DNA from: CAYLLT01 sp964384465
GTDB lineage: Bacteria; Planctomycetota; Phycisphaerae; UBA1845; PWPN01
Reading direction: 5' to 3'
DNA: 64,000 bases
NCBI GenBank assembly: GCA_964384465.1
Contig: CAYLLT010000008.1
Coordinates: 19,839 to 83,838 of the forward strand
The position numbers were made by a program, and so were the translations under genes. Positions within the stretch are counted from its first letter, which is position 1. Every line of letters begins with the position of its first letter. The notes beneath the pieces are model-generated. The model made no database searches. It saw nothing but the letters and a program-made list of their open reading frames with translations, and had not been told where the DNA came from. Below are positions 50,313 through 58,868 of the stretch, in pieces.

Positions 50313-50588
50313 ATGGGCCCCGACGACAAAATCTGCTACTGCTACCACGTCCCATACCGCAAGCTGTGGCACTATGTCCGCCAAAATCGCCTTCAGCGGC
50401 CGAGCCAGATGTCCGAATGCCTCGGCGCCGGCACCGGCTGCGGATGGTGCATTCCCATCCTCAAGCGCATCTTCGCCGCCGCTCAATCCGCCGACGCGCA
50501 CGAAGCCAACATCGACATGACCCCGGAAGAATACGCCGCCCGCCGCCAATCCTACATCCAGACGAAAGCGCCCAAGAATACCTTTTAG
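50313..50588 (+). CDS. Bfd-like [2Fe-2S]-binding protein
   Basis: A 91-residue protein with the four-Cys pattern of the BFD-type ferredoxin: CYC near residue 8-10, then CLGAGTGCGWC further on (C-x-C ... C-x2-C spacing). Bfd-like proteins hand electrons to bacterioferritin or to reductases. The C-terminal 35 residues are a charged extension. The start at 50313 is preferred to an upstream frame extending through a family B repeat. Confidence 0.75.
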   Translation: MGPDDKICYCYHVPYRKLWHYVRQNRLQRPSQMSECLGAGTGCGWCIPILKRIFAAAQSADAHEANIDMTPEEYAARRQSYIQTKAPKNTF

Positions 50589-50597
50589 ACCTTTGGC

Positions 50598-51506
50598 TCA
50601 ACCAACGAGTTCAGAAGGAGAGACAGAGAGACGGAGAGATTGAGAGATCGTGATCGCCTGCGTCTCTCCCGCTCTCTGTCTCTCCTTCTCTCCATCTTTC
50701 CTCCCCAGCGCAATCACCAGCAGCACAATCCCCGCCAGAACCATTCGGTAGAACGCAAACGGCGTAAACCGGTGCGTCTGTATGTACCGCATGAACGCCG
50801 CCACCACCGCCAGCGCCACCACGAACGCGATCGCAAACCCCAACCCCAGCATCGCGAACTGATGCGGCTGGATGTCTTTGTAATGCTTGAGCAGCGAGTA
50901 TGACCCTGCCGCCAGCATCGTCGGAATGGCCAGGAAAAATGAAAACTCCGCCGCCGCCGCCGGCGCCAGCCCCAACAGCAGCGCTCCCATGATCGTCGCC
51001 GCCGACCGCGACGTGCCCGGAATCAGCGACGCGCACTGAGCCACGCCGATCAGCAGCGCGCACCGCATCGGGATCGTCCCCGCATCGCGATATCGCACCT
51101 TGCGCACGCTGCGCTCGATGGCGATGATCGCCAGACCGCCGACAAACAGCGCCGCCGCCACCACCGCCGGCTTTTTGAGATGCTCCTCAATAAACTTCGA
51201 CGCCGCCAGACCCAGCACCGCTGCCGGCATGAAAGCCACCAGTAGTTTGGCCAGGATGTGATTCGCCAGCGCGTTATCCGACTGCCGCAATGTCAACCGC
51301 CACAGCCGCTTCCAGAAATAAACCATCACCGCCAGGATCGCCCCGATCTGAATGAAGATGTCGAACGTCCCGGTCCAGAACGGGTCTTTCTCGTTGATCC
51401 CCAGCAGCGGCTCGACCAGGATCATGTGCCCGGTGCTCGAAATCGGGAGGAACTCGGTCAAACCCTCGACGATTCCCAACACAACCGCTCGTACCGGATC
51501 ACTCAT
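50598..51506 (-). CDS. uppP: Undecaprenyl-diphosphatase UppP (BacA family)
   Basis: Membrane phosphatase recycling the lipid carrier for peptidoglycan. It has the signatures VLGIVEGLTEFLPISSTGHM (about 9-28) and SLIPGTSRSAATIMGALLLG, and about eight helices. The last 33 residues, from KDGEKERQRAGETQ to the end, are encoded by a palindromic tract (50613-50689) and are not part of the family. Confidence 0.95.
   Translation of the reverse strand: MSDPVRAVVLGIVEGLTEFLPISSTGHMILVEPLLGINEKDPFWTGTFDIFIQIGAILAVMVYFWKRLWRLTLRQSDNALANHILAKLLVAFMPAAVLGLAASKFIEEHLKKPAVVAAALFVGGLAIIAIERSVRKVRYRDAGTIPMRCALLIGVAQCASLIPGTSRSAATIMGALLLGLAPAAAAEFSFFLAIPTMLAAGSYSLLKHYKDIQPHQFAMLGLGFAIAFVVALAVVAAFMRYIQTHRFTPFAFYRMVLAGIVLLVIALGRKDGEKERQRAGETQAITISQSLRLSVSPSELVG
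50613..50689 (+). repeat. Palindrome in the 3' end of uppP
   Basis: AGAAGGAGAGACAGAGAG (50613-50630) and CTCTCTGTCTCTCCTTCT (50672-50689) are exact reverse complements. On the - strand it encodes the end of UppP, including QSLRLSVSPS. Confidence 0.7.
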
Positions 51507-51540
51507 TCATCATCCTTAATCACGCTCTGCTTCGTCCAAC

Positions 51541-51567
51541 GTTTAGCCGCGAGCGAAGGCGAGCGCG
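51541..51567 (+). repeat. Repeat family B, copy 3
   Basis: GTTTAGCCGCGAGCGAAGGC and the rest of the 27-mer, between pgpA and uppP. Confidence 0.7.
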
Positions 51568-51573
51568 GGAACG

Positions 51574-52176
51574 TTACAAAATGCCCGCCCGAAAAACGAT
51601 CTGCCCCACGATATTCGCAAACAACCCCGCCACCAGATCATCGCAAAGAATCCCCCACCCCATCGGCAATCGCTCGCACCGCCGCGCCGGCGGCGGCTTG
51701 GTGATATCGAAAAAACGAAACAGCAGAAACTGCACCGCCAGCACCACCAGCGCGCTTGTCAGCGTCGGCATCGGAATTGCCACCAATGCCAGCCACTGCC
51801 CGGCCAGCTCGTCGATCACCACCACGCCGGGATCGCCCGCCTTCCTGCTCCGGCCGGCATAATACTCGATCGCCCATGGCCCCCAGCGCACGCACAAAAC
51901 GCTAGCCGCCAGCGTCAGCCCCAGCCACACCGCATCGAGTGCGGCCAAGTTGCCCCCGGCCAGTTTGAATGCACCCCACACCCCCAGCGCCACCGCACAC
52001 GCCAGCGCCGATCCGAACGTCCCCGACGCAATCGGCGCATACCCCAGCCCCAGCCCGCTGACCAGCCATCGCCGGATTCCCAAAGAAAAAGGGGTCAGGA
52101 CCCTTTTGTGCGAAGCACCCTCCGGGCCGTTCCGGCAAAAGGATCCTGACCCCTTTTTCTCTTCCGGCCGGCTCAT
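51574..52176 (-). CDS. pgpA: Phosphatidylglycerophosphatase A PgpA
   Basis: Membrane phosphatase releasing phosphate from phosphatidylglycerophosphate, the step after PgsA. Family signatures: LGLGYAPIASGTFGSALA (about 43-60), DPGVVVIDELAGQWLAL and FRFFDITKPPPARRCERLPM. Residues about 6-31 are encoded by a 77-nt near-perfect palindrome (52084-52160). The true N-terminus may begin further in, near SLGIRRWLVSG, but no ATG lies there. It overlaps pgsA by 4 nt. Confidence 0.92.
   Translation of the reverse strand: MSRPEEKKGSGSFCRNGPEGASHKRVLTPFSLGIRRWLVSGLGLGYAPIASGTFGSALACAVALGVWGAFKLAGGNLAALDAVWLGLTLAASVLCVRWGPWAIEYYAGRSRKAGDPGVVVIDELAGQWLALVAIPMPTLTSALVVLAVQFLLFRFFDITKPPPARRCERLPMGWGILCDDLVAGLFANIVGQIVFRAGIL
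52084..52160 (+). repeat. Repeat family K palindrome at the 5' end of pgpA
   Basis: AGAAAAAGGGGTCAGGACCC (left arm 52084-52108) pairs with the right arm 52136-52160 with one mismatch in 25. The GGGGTCAGGA pattern is typical of repeats linked to REP-associated tyrosine transposases; no such transposase is in this window. Confidence 0.75.
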
Positions 52177-52787
52177 GACGGTGATACCGATGTCTGGCCC
52201 AGCACCCCGCGAGCCATGACCACGTATGGAATCATGGAGAGGAAGGTAACAGCGACGGTCAGATAAACGAGAAACGGACGGAATTGAACGAAGAACGCCA
52301 GCCCCTCAGGATGCGCCACCGTCAGAAGCACCCACACCACCGTCGTCGATTGCAGTGCCATTTTGGTCTTGCCGTAAACGTTGGCCGCGAAAGATACGCC
52401 GCCCGCCTCGGTCGCGCCGCGCAAGCTGGTCACCAGCAGCTCGCGCCCGAGAATCACCACCACCATCCAGCCCGCCACCTCGCTGAGTTTGCGGCCGCCG
52501 CCGTCAACAAAACCGTCGCCCGCCAGCAGAATGTACGCCCCGATGACCAGCATCTTGTCCACGAACGGATCGATCACCCGCCCGAACGACGTCACCTGAT
52601 TGTATTTACGCGCCAGATAGCCATCGACAATATCCGAGAGGGCCGCCGCGAGGAACAAAGCGGCGGACGCATCGAGCAGCCAGGTGCTTGAACGCAGCCG
52701 CGCATGGAACTGTGACAGGCAGATGACAAAAATGATCGACACGAACAGGCGTGCGATAGTGATCTGGTTGGGAACGTTGATCTTCAT
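52173..52787 (-). CDS. pgsA: CDP-diacylglycerol--glycerol-3-phosphate 3-phosphatidyltransferase PgsA
   Basis: CDP-alcohol phosphotransferase of phosphatidylglycerol synthesis. The signature DGx2ARx8Gx3Dx3D is present as DIVDGYLARKYNQVTSFG followed by RVIDPFVDK. The N-terminus MKINVPNQITIARL is classical, and there are about five helices. It is followed by pgpA, giving a two-step unit. Confidence 0.96.
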   Translation of the reverse strand: MKINVPNQITIARLFVSIIFVICLSQFHARLRSSTWLLDASAALFLAAALSDIVDGYLARKYNQVTSFGRVIDPFVDKMLVIGAYILLAGDGFVDGGGRKLSEVAGWMVVVILGRELLVTSLRGATEAGGVSFAANVYGKTKMALQSTTVVWVLLTVAHPEGLAFFVQFRPFLVYLTVAVTFLSMIPYVVMARGVLGQTSVSPS

Positions 52788-52869
52788 GCACGACCGGTGC
52801 TATCTCGTGCGAATTTCTTCATGACGAAGACCTGAAACTCTCCATGCCTCCGTGTCTCCGTGGTGAGAA

Positions 52870-54273
52870 TTATACCAGGATCGGCAGGATAGCGTCGGTG
52901 GGGCGGGCGATCAAATCGTAGTCCCGCGAACCTTCGCACAATACGCGGACGAACTGCCCGACCTCCAGCCGGTCGGAGAGCACGTAGGTGGACGAGTCCA
53001 CCTCCGGCGCCTGCCCGGCATGCCGGCCCGCATACTGCCCGCTTGAGACCTTGGCATCAATCAGCACCTCAAGGAAGTCGCCCGCCCGCTCCGCCGCCTG
53101 CGCGAAGGCGACCTCCTGCTGTACCTCCATGATCGCATCCGCCCGCGCACGCTTCTCCGAATCCGGCAACTGCTCCTTCATCCGGCCCGCCGGCGTCTCC
53201 GGCTCCAGCGAATACGGGAACACGCCCACCGCCGAAAAGCCGCTGGCCCGCACAAACTCCAGAAGCTCCTCAAACTCCGCCTCCGTCTCGCCCGGAAAAC
53301 CCGAGATAAACGTCGTCCGTATGGACACGCCCGGAATCCGCTCCCGCAGCTTCTGCAATAACGTTTCCGTCTGCGCCCGCGTCACCCGCCGGTGCATCGC
53401 CTTCAGGATGCGATCGTTGATGTGTTGCAGCGGAATGTCGATGTACTTGACCACCCGGTCGCATTCCGCGATCGCGTCGATCATCTCATCGGTGAATACG
53501 GATGGATACACATAGAGCAGCCGAATCCAACGGGCGTCCTCGAGCGTATTCAGCTCGCGCAGCAGCCCCGCCAGCCCGGCGTCATACCCGATATCCAGCC
53601 CGTAACTGGTCGTATCCTGCCCGATCAGATTCAGCTCGACGGCCCCGTCCGCGATCAGCTCGCGCGCCTCGGCCATAATCACCGCGGGCGGCTTACAGTG
53701 CATCGGCCCCCGGATCGACGGAATCGTGCAGAAGGTACATTTCTGATTGCACCCCTCGCTGATTCGCAGATAAGCATAGTGCCGCGGCGTCAACCGCAGC
53801 CGGGCCGTATCCAGCGCGACGTATGGGTGATAATCGCCCAGATACAGATCCGGGCGCCGACGTGTCGATTTTCTTTTGGAGGACCGCGGTAACTTGTTGC
53901 CGCCCAGTTCCGCGTTCCCTCCCAGCGCCGCCCGCACAATCTGATCCCGCTCGTGCACGCCGACCAGCGCATCGATCCCCGGCACCGCCTCCAGCAGCTT
54001 CTCCCCGTCCCGCTGAACCAGGCACCCGGCCACCACCACCCGCCTGCACGCCCCGGTCCGTTTTTGCGCTACCGCCTCCGCGATCGCCTGGTGGGCTTCC
54101 GTCCGCGATGCCTCCAGGAAGCCGCACGTATTGATGACGATCACATCGGCGTCGGACTCATCGGCGGTAATGGCCGCGCCCGCCTCCGCCAATTGGCCGA
54201 GCATCTTCTCCGAATCGACCAGGTTCTTCGCGCAGCCTAATGCCACAAAAGCAATTTTGATCGGCCCACCCAA
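52870..54273 (-). CDS. rimO: Ribosomal protein uS12 methylthiotransferase RimO
   Basis: Radical SAM enzyme adding a methylthio group to uS12 Asp. It has the N-terminal UPF0004 domain (VALGCAKNLVDSEKMLGQL), the radical SAM cluster motif ISEGCNQKCTFCTIPSIRG, the GQDTTSYGLDIG loop and YIDIPLQHINDRILKAMHR, and a C-terminal TRAM domain. The start is TTG at 54273 with GGAG 7 nt before. Length 467 is slightly longer than usual (about 440). Confidence 0.94.
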   Translation of the reverse strand: MGGPIKIAFVALGCAKNLVDSEKMLGQLAEAGAAITADESDADVIVINTCGFLEASRTEAHQAIAEAVAQKRTGACRRVVVAGCLVQRDGEKLLEAVPGIDALVGVHERDQIVRAALGGNAELGGNKLPRSSKRKSTRRRPDLYLGDYHPYVALDTARLRLTPRHYAYLRISEGCNQKCTFCTIPSIRGPMHCKPPAVIMAEARELIADGAVELNLIGQDTTSYGLDIGYDAGLAGLLRELNTLEDARWIRLLYVYPSVFTDEMIDAIAECDRVVKYIDIPLQHINDRILKAMHRRVTRAQTETLLQKLRERIPGVSIRTTFISGFPGETEAEFEELLEFVRASGFSAVGVFPYSLEPETPAGRMKEQLPDSEKRARADAIMEVQQEVAFAQAAERAGDFLEVLIDAKVSSGQYAGRHAGQAPEVDSSTYVLSDRLEVGQFVRVLCEGSRDYDLIARPTDAILPILV

Positions 54274-54465
54274 ATCGAGAACTCCGTCAATAAGCGTCTC
54301 GTATCATAGCACCTATCCCCGTCGACCCCAACCCGCGCCCCTTTGCTCTGGCAGCCATTCAATATCGAATGGGGTTGACAGATTGGCCCCCAGCTTTTCC
54401 CGATGAAACCGTTATGCCCTCGTCTCAAGCTCGCGAACATCATAAATCAGCGGCTCGGCCGAGAG

Positions 54466-55364
54466 TCAAGCACGGACGTTTGGCGCGGGGGCAGTTTTGA
54501 TTGCGGATTGCGGATTGCGGATTGCGGATTGGGGAAGGTCGGGGATTGGAGATTTGAGATTTGATATTTCAGAGGATGGGCGTGAGGCGGGGGGCACGGG
54601 TTTGTTTGGCGCTGGGGCGTTTTTGATTGCGGATTGCCCGGCAACGCCAACGGGCTTCGCCGTGGCAGGCGAATTGCGGATTGCGGATTTGGGAGAGGGG
54701 GGTGTTGGGGACGGGGGTTGGGGGTTGGCGAGGTTGGCCTGGAGGTTGTTGATGAAGGACATGGGGTCGGGGAGGAAGCGGGAGAGGAAGGCGTCATCGC
54801 CCGCGGCGTCGTCCTGCTCCTGCTGCTGCTTCTGGCGGGATTGGCGGCGGGACTGGAGGCGGTCGAGTTGGGCGAGGCAGCGGTGCAGCTCGCGGTCGAT
54901 GAGGCTTTCGTAGCGGACCAGCAGGTCCATNNNNNNNNNNGCGTCGCCAGGACGAGTTGACCGGCCGGTTCTACGCCCGGCAGGACGAACTGCATGGGGT
55001 CGGGAAGTTTTTTACCGGTTTCGGGGTCGGGCTGACGGTTGTCGCGGGCGTCCTGGATGGAGCGGGTCTCGAAGCGGTAGGCGCGACGGAGGCGCCAGTA
55101 GGAGACGGCGATGCGCTGGACGAGGACGACTTCGGCGCCGTCCTGGGGTTTGTGGGCACCGTAGAGGGCGGTGAGGAGGTTCTCGAAGTCGGCGGGGTCT
55201 TCGTGGGGGTCGTTTTCGAGGAAGATGTGTCGGGCGAGGAGGCCGTGACGGAGGGCGTTCTTGGATGAACGCTCTTTTCCTTCCGGGGTCCGGGGGCCGG
55301 TGGACTGTTGGGCGTTACGGCGGTTGGCTTCGACCATTTTTTCTGTGACGGTTCGCTTGGGCAT
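54466..55364 (-). CDS. Conserved protein of unknown function, split by an assembly gap
   Basis: The N-terminal part (55364-54941) has STGPRTPEGKERSSKNALRH, then GLLARHIFLEND, a pattern common in a planctomycete family of unknown role. The C-terminal part (54930-54466) begins with DLLVRYESLIDRELHRCLAQ, then LDRLQS, in another frame after 10 N, so the gap length is unknown and the break is likely an assembly artefact. The C-terminus is Pro/Ser-rich and includes residues encoded by ATTGCGGATT repeats (PQSAIRNPQSAIK). Confidence 0.55.
54498..54690 (+). repeat. ATTGCGGATT-type repeats within the 3' end of a gene
   Basis: Several ATTGCGGATTGCGG tracts (54498-54538 and shorter ones to 54690), read on the - strand as NPQSAIRNPQSA-type peptide. 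Confidence 0.6.
54931..54940. other. Assembly gap (10 N)
   Basis: Ten unknown bases interrupt the 54466-55364 gene. The flanking frames do not match, so the real length is not 10. Confidence 0.99.
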
Positions 55365-55487
55365 GTTCTCTCTCCTTCTGAAAATCGGTCTCCATTCGTA
55401 GCGTGGCGTGCGCGCACGCTGACTTCAGCGATTAGAACACGCGAGCTGTTCTGAAGGGGAGAGGGTTCAGGGTTCAGGGTTCGGGGT

Positions 55488-55592
55488 TCAGGGGTGTGAG
55501 GATCTCTCCCACGAGCCGCCGGACACCCCACTGCCCAACGCCGCGTGGTAGTGCTTCGCCAGGGCGCTCGTGTCCAGGAAGTCGGCGGGCAT
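55488..55592 (-). pseudogene. Truncated PIN-domain (VapC-like) toxin
   Basis: A 34-codon frame beginning MPADFLDTSALAKHYHAALG, the N-terminus of a PIN nuclease with its first catalytic Asp (LDTSALAK). It ends at once in repeat DNA (TTCAGGG units). Its ATG overlaps the antitoxin stop (ATGA). A complete PIN domain would need about 130 residues, so this is a remnant. Confidence 0.7.
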
Positions 55593-55849
55593 CAACTTCG
55601 CTCGTCCCGTTCGCGGCGGAAGTCTTCCACCATCGATCCGGGGATCTTGGCCAGTGCGGAGCGAACCTGCTCGAGGGTGACGGACTCGTCGGCCTGCGTT
55701 TCGAGGTAGCGCAGAAAGCTCGCGTCCACCCAGCTCCCCTCCTCCTGGTCGGATACGATCACCGTCACCTGCTGGTGCTCCTTGAGCGCCAGCGGCTCCA
55801 GCGGCCGCAGCACGCCTTGCTCATAGACAGCCTGAAGATTTCGGGTCAT
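55592..55849 (-). CDS. DUF104/AF2212-like antitoxin
   Basis: An 85-residue protein whose first 35 residues, NLQAVYEQGVLRPLEPLALK, then EHQQVTVIV, match the DUF104 antitoxin family partnered with PIN toxins. The C-terminal half is acidic and helical, as expected for toxin binding. The neighbour toxin is truncated, so the module is probably inactive or the antitoxin is a solo one. Confidence 0.8.
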   Translation of the reverse strand: MTRNLQAVYEQGVLRPLEPLALKEHQQVTVIVSDQEEGSWVDASFLRYLETQADESVTLEQVRSALAKIPGSMVEDFRRERDERS

Positions 55850-56335
55850 GAGACGTTTTTCCTTTACCTCATGATACGCCGCTAAAGAGGGCTGTGTCGA
55901 GAGCAGGCCGCTATCCCGTCCTGCGCGGCACCATCCGCGACCACGTCACGAAACATCGCCGCCCGCTCGTGCGGTTCTTCGCCTGCGAAGAGGTGAACCA
56001 CAGATAGTTTAAGCGGGCCAAGGCCATGCCCTACAAAACTCGGCGAGGGGAGCTGGGGACCGGGGAGGGACCGGGCGGGGGCAGGAGGAGACGCGCGTGG
56101 GGATTCTTCGGTGCGAGATTGAGCGAGGAGGGGTGATGGTTTTGCGCCGGTCGAGAAGTCATCCCGACGGCCGTTTCAAGTCTGAGAGCACAGCGGCTCG
56201 AAATCGAAACTGTCCCGCTTTCCGCGCCCACTTGATTCTAACCTGCTGCCACGGTCTTTCACAGCAGCGCGCTGACGGCCATTCCCACGCGGGTGCATCC
56301 GCGAAAATGGGGCGTGCAGTGGAAGGTCGTTCGGT
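55850..56335 (+). other. Gene-poor stretch after the antitoxin gene
   Basis: About 490 nt with no convincing gene. A short frame 55909-56007 on the + strand encodes RYPVLRGTIRDHVTKHRRPL, then VRFFACEEVNHR, and stops at TAG. It reads like a protein fragment without a start and could be a relic; the family is not recognised. Confidence 0.4.
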
Positions 56336-56517
56336 CGTGCCGGAGGCACGTTTGATAATAGCCCAGCGATTTATCGCTGGGTTCAGGTAGGACTGAGGGC
56401 GATCAGTGCCGGAGGCACGGCTGAATTCAGTCGTCCCTCCGGGACTTGGGTGTTGGGTCTGCTCGGCAACCCAGCACTGAAAGTGCTGGGCTATTATCTC
56501 ACCGTGCCTCCGGCACG
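56336..56517 (+). repeat. Repeat family L (multi-hairpin), copy 1
   Basis: Starts CGTGCCGGAGGCACG and ends CGTGCCTCCGGCACG, so the ends are complementary to each other and self-complementary. Between them lie AATAGCCCAGCG...CGCTGGG, GTCCCTCCGGGAC and CCCAGCACT...AGTGCTGGGCTATT. The copy at 58663-58850 has the same order. The two flank the radical SAM gene. Confidence 0.8.
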
Positions 56518-56804
56518 AAACCCTCGACAAGGTTATTTCGCGCCCCTGCCCTGATTATTCGGATGCACCGTTCCCACGCATATCCGTACCTGCGCGGCCT
56601 CGCCGCAAGCCAAAGCGCCGCCGATGGCGACGCAGTCCATATGCGGCCTGACCGCACTACATATACGGACATGCGCCGCCATGTCACTCAGCGATTTGCT
56701 TTCGTTGCGCAGGTCGTTATACTGCGGAGCTTTACGGGCTGGGGCGTGTGCCGGTCTGGCGCGGACCGCCGCTCATGGCCTGATTCTTTTTCGAGATCGT
56801 GCAC
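56518..56804 (+). other. Non-coding stretch before the radical SAM gene
   Basis: About 290 nt. No gene or repeat was recognised here; the frames present are short. Confidence 0.5.
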
Positions 56805-58643
56805 ATGGAACTTCCCCGTCGCAGCCGAGGTGACGAGTTGCTCCGGCCGGGTGAGCTGCTCAGCCTGCGGAAACGTTTGCGGAACATCGCCGGCCAGCAC
56901 GATCTGACTACCGTCATCGCGTGCGCGTTCGATCATCGGACGCGGATGCTGCCGTTCGTTTATGCCGACGTGAAGATGGCGCCGGCGGGCGTGCGGGCGG
57001 TCGGGGCGGCGATGGTGGATGCCGGCTTCGCCAAGACGCGCATCGTGCTTCAGCAGTGGAACCCGAACTTCCGCCCGTCGGCCATGCGGCTGGACGGGCG
57101 AATCCCCGACATCTTCATGGTGTCGAGCATGCAGATCCACTCCGCCCGCTGCAAGGAGTTGATCTACGATGCGTGCGGGATCGACACGGCCCATCGGCCG
57201 CTGATCATCGTCGGTGGGGCCAAGACGATCTATGAGCCGTGGGACGTGTTCAGCGCCGATCCCAACAGCAGGTGGGGCGCGGATGTGGCCGTCACCGGTG
57301 AGGAGTTCGTGCTGCTCAGCCTGATCGAGCGGCTGCTGTCCATGCGGTCGCAGAAAGAATCGCTGCGTACGACGTTCATCCGTGCCCGCAACAGCGGGTT
57401 CCTCGATGATATTCCCGGTCTGGTGTACGCGCGGACGGATAATCACGACGTGGCTGAGGAACTGGTGGACACCGGCATTCAGCGGCTGGTCGGCGATCTC
57501 GACGAGCTGCCGCACCCGTCGCTTGGATACAAATTGCTGGAGCCGCCGAGCCGCAAGGCGACGCTGGGGCCGCAAGCGCTCGCGGCGAGCGAGGTGCGGC
57601 GCTACAGCCCGGTCAGCTCGCTGGTGCTCACGTTCGGGTGCAAGTTTGCGTGCCCGTACTGCCCGATCCCGGCGTACAACCAGCGGCAGCATCGCGTGAA
57701 GAGCGGCGAACGCATCGCCGACGAGATGCATCGCATTTACACAGAGTACGGCGTGCGGCACTTCTTCGGCGCCGATGACAACTTTTTCAACAGCAAGGAA
57801 CGCACGCTCGACATCATCGAAAAGCTGGCCCACACCGAACTCGACGGCAAGCCGATCCGCAAGATCGTCCGCTGGGCGACCGAAGTGACGGTGCACGATA
57901 CGCTGGCGCTTCAGGAGTATCTGCCGCAGATTCGCAGCGCCGGCGTGCGGGCGCTGTGGCTCGGCGTGGAGGACATGACCGCCACGTTCGTGAAGAAAGG
58001 TCAGAGCGTCGATCGCACCAGCGAGGCGTTCCGCCTGCTCCAGCGGCACGGGATCAACCCGATGCCGATGATGATGCACCACGACGGGCAACCGCTGTAT
58101 ACGCCGGGCAAGCCGTACGGGCTGATCAACCAGGCCCGGCTGCTGCGCAAGGCGGGGGCGATCAGCCTCCAGGTGCTGATGATGACGCCGGCCACCGGCT
58201 CGAAGCTTTACGAAGAGCCGTTCAACAAGGGCATGGTCTACGAGAGCGTCGGCGGGAAGCGCGTCGAGCAGTACATGCTGGATGCCAACTACGTGATCGC
58301 GTCGGAAGATCCGAAGCCGTGGCGCAAGCAGTTCAACATCATGGCGGCGTACCTTTACTTCTATAACCCGCTACGCTTCCTGAAGGCGCTGGTCCGGCCG
58401 AAGAGCAAGCTGTATCTGGCCGATTCGGGGATGCAGGTGATCGGCATGTACGGCCTGACGCAGACCATCCGCCGCACGTTCGGCTGGGGCCTGCGCCTGA
58501 TGTACGGCAAGATCACGCGCTGTAGTGGCCCGCCGGCGAGCAAGCTTCCGATGCGCAGCGTGAGCGGGGAGAAGGCTAGTCACGATCTGCCCGTCGCGAC
58601 GGTTCAATTGAATCTGCCGCAGAAAGTCGCGGTCACAAAGTAA
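56805..58643 (+). CDS. B12-binding-like radical SAM protein
   Basis: A 612-residue protein. The N-terminal part (about 30-190) has Rossmann-like alternation (RIPDIFMVSSMQIHSARCKE, PLIIVGGAKTIYEPWDVF, ADVAVTGEEFVLLSLIERL) as in B12-binding radical SAM enzymes, but the cobalamin DxHxxG motif is not seen. The radical SAM core has the cluster CKFACPYC (Cys279, Cys283, Cys286), followed by HFFGADDNFFNSKERTLDI and LWLGVEDMTATFVKKGQS. The likely start is ATG 56805, with a GTG 6 nt upstream. Substrate is unknown. Flanked by family L repeats. Confidence 0.8.
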   Translation: MELPRRSRGDELLRPGELLSLRKRLRNIAGQHDLTTVIACAFDHRTRMLPFVYADVKMAPAGVRAVGAAMVDAGFAKTRIVLQQWNPNFRPSAMRLDGRIPDIFMVSSMQIHSARCKELIYDACGIDTAHRPLIIVGGAKTIYEPWDVFSADPNSRWGADVAVTGEEFVLLSLIERLLSMRSQKESLRTTFIRARNSGFLDDIPGLVYARTDNHDVAEELVDTGIQRLVGDLDELPHPSLGYKLLEPPSRKATLGPQALAASEVRRYSPVSSLVLTFGCKFACPYCPIPAYNQRQHRVKSGERIADEMHRIYTEYGVRHFFGADDNFFNSKERTLDIIEKLAHTELDGKPIRKIVRWATEVTVHDTLALQEYLPQIRSAGVRALWLGVEDMTATFVKKGQSVDRTSEAFRLLQRHGINPMPMMMHHDGQPLYTPGKPYGLINQARLLRKAGAISLQVLMMTPATGSKLYEEPFNKGMVYESVGGKRVEQYMLDANYVIASEDPKPWRKQFNIMAAYLYFYNPLRFLKALVRPKSKLYLADSGMQVIGMYGLTQTIRRTFGWGLRLMYGKITRCSGPPASKLPMRSVSGEKASHDLPVATVQLNLPQKVAVTK

Positions 58644-58662
58644 TAGCAATTCAACGTGCGCA

Positions 58663-58850
58663 CGTCCCGGAGGGACGATTGAAAATAGCCCAGCCTTTCA
58701 AGGCTGGGTAGATGATGCGTATGTGAATATCAGTCCCGTAGGGACGGTTGAAACGATGGTCTCAGTCGTCCCTCCGGGACTTTGTTTCGGTGCCGTCACA
58801 TTACCCAGCGTTAAAACGCTGGGCTATTGTCATGCCGTGCCTCCGGCACG
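58663..58850 (+). repeat. Repeat family L (multi-hairpin), copy 2
   Basis: Starts CGTCCCGGAGGGACG and ends CGTGCCTCCGGCACG, with AATAGCCCAGCC...GGCTGGG and CCCAGCG...CGCTGGGCTATT inside. Copy 1 is at 56336-56517. Confidence 0.8.
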
Positions 58851-58868
58851 CTGATGTGCACTCCCGTT

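Noticed and set aside
54941..55268. 103-codon + strand ORF by the N gap
   Set aside because: Antisense to the conserved split gene; Gly/Val-rich shadow.
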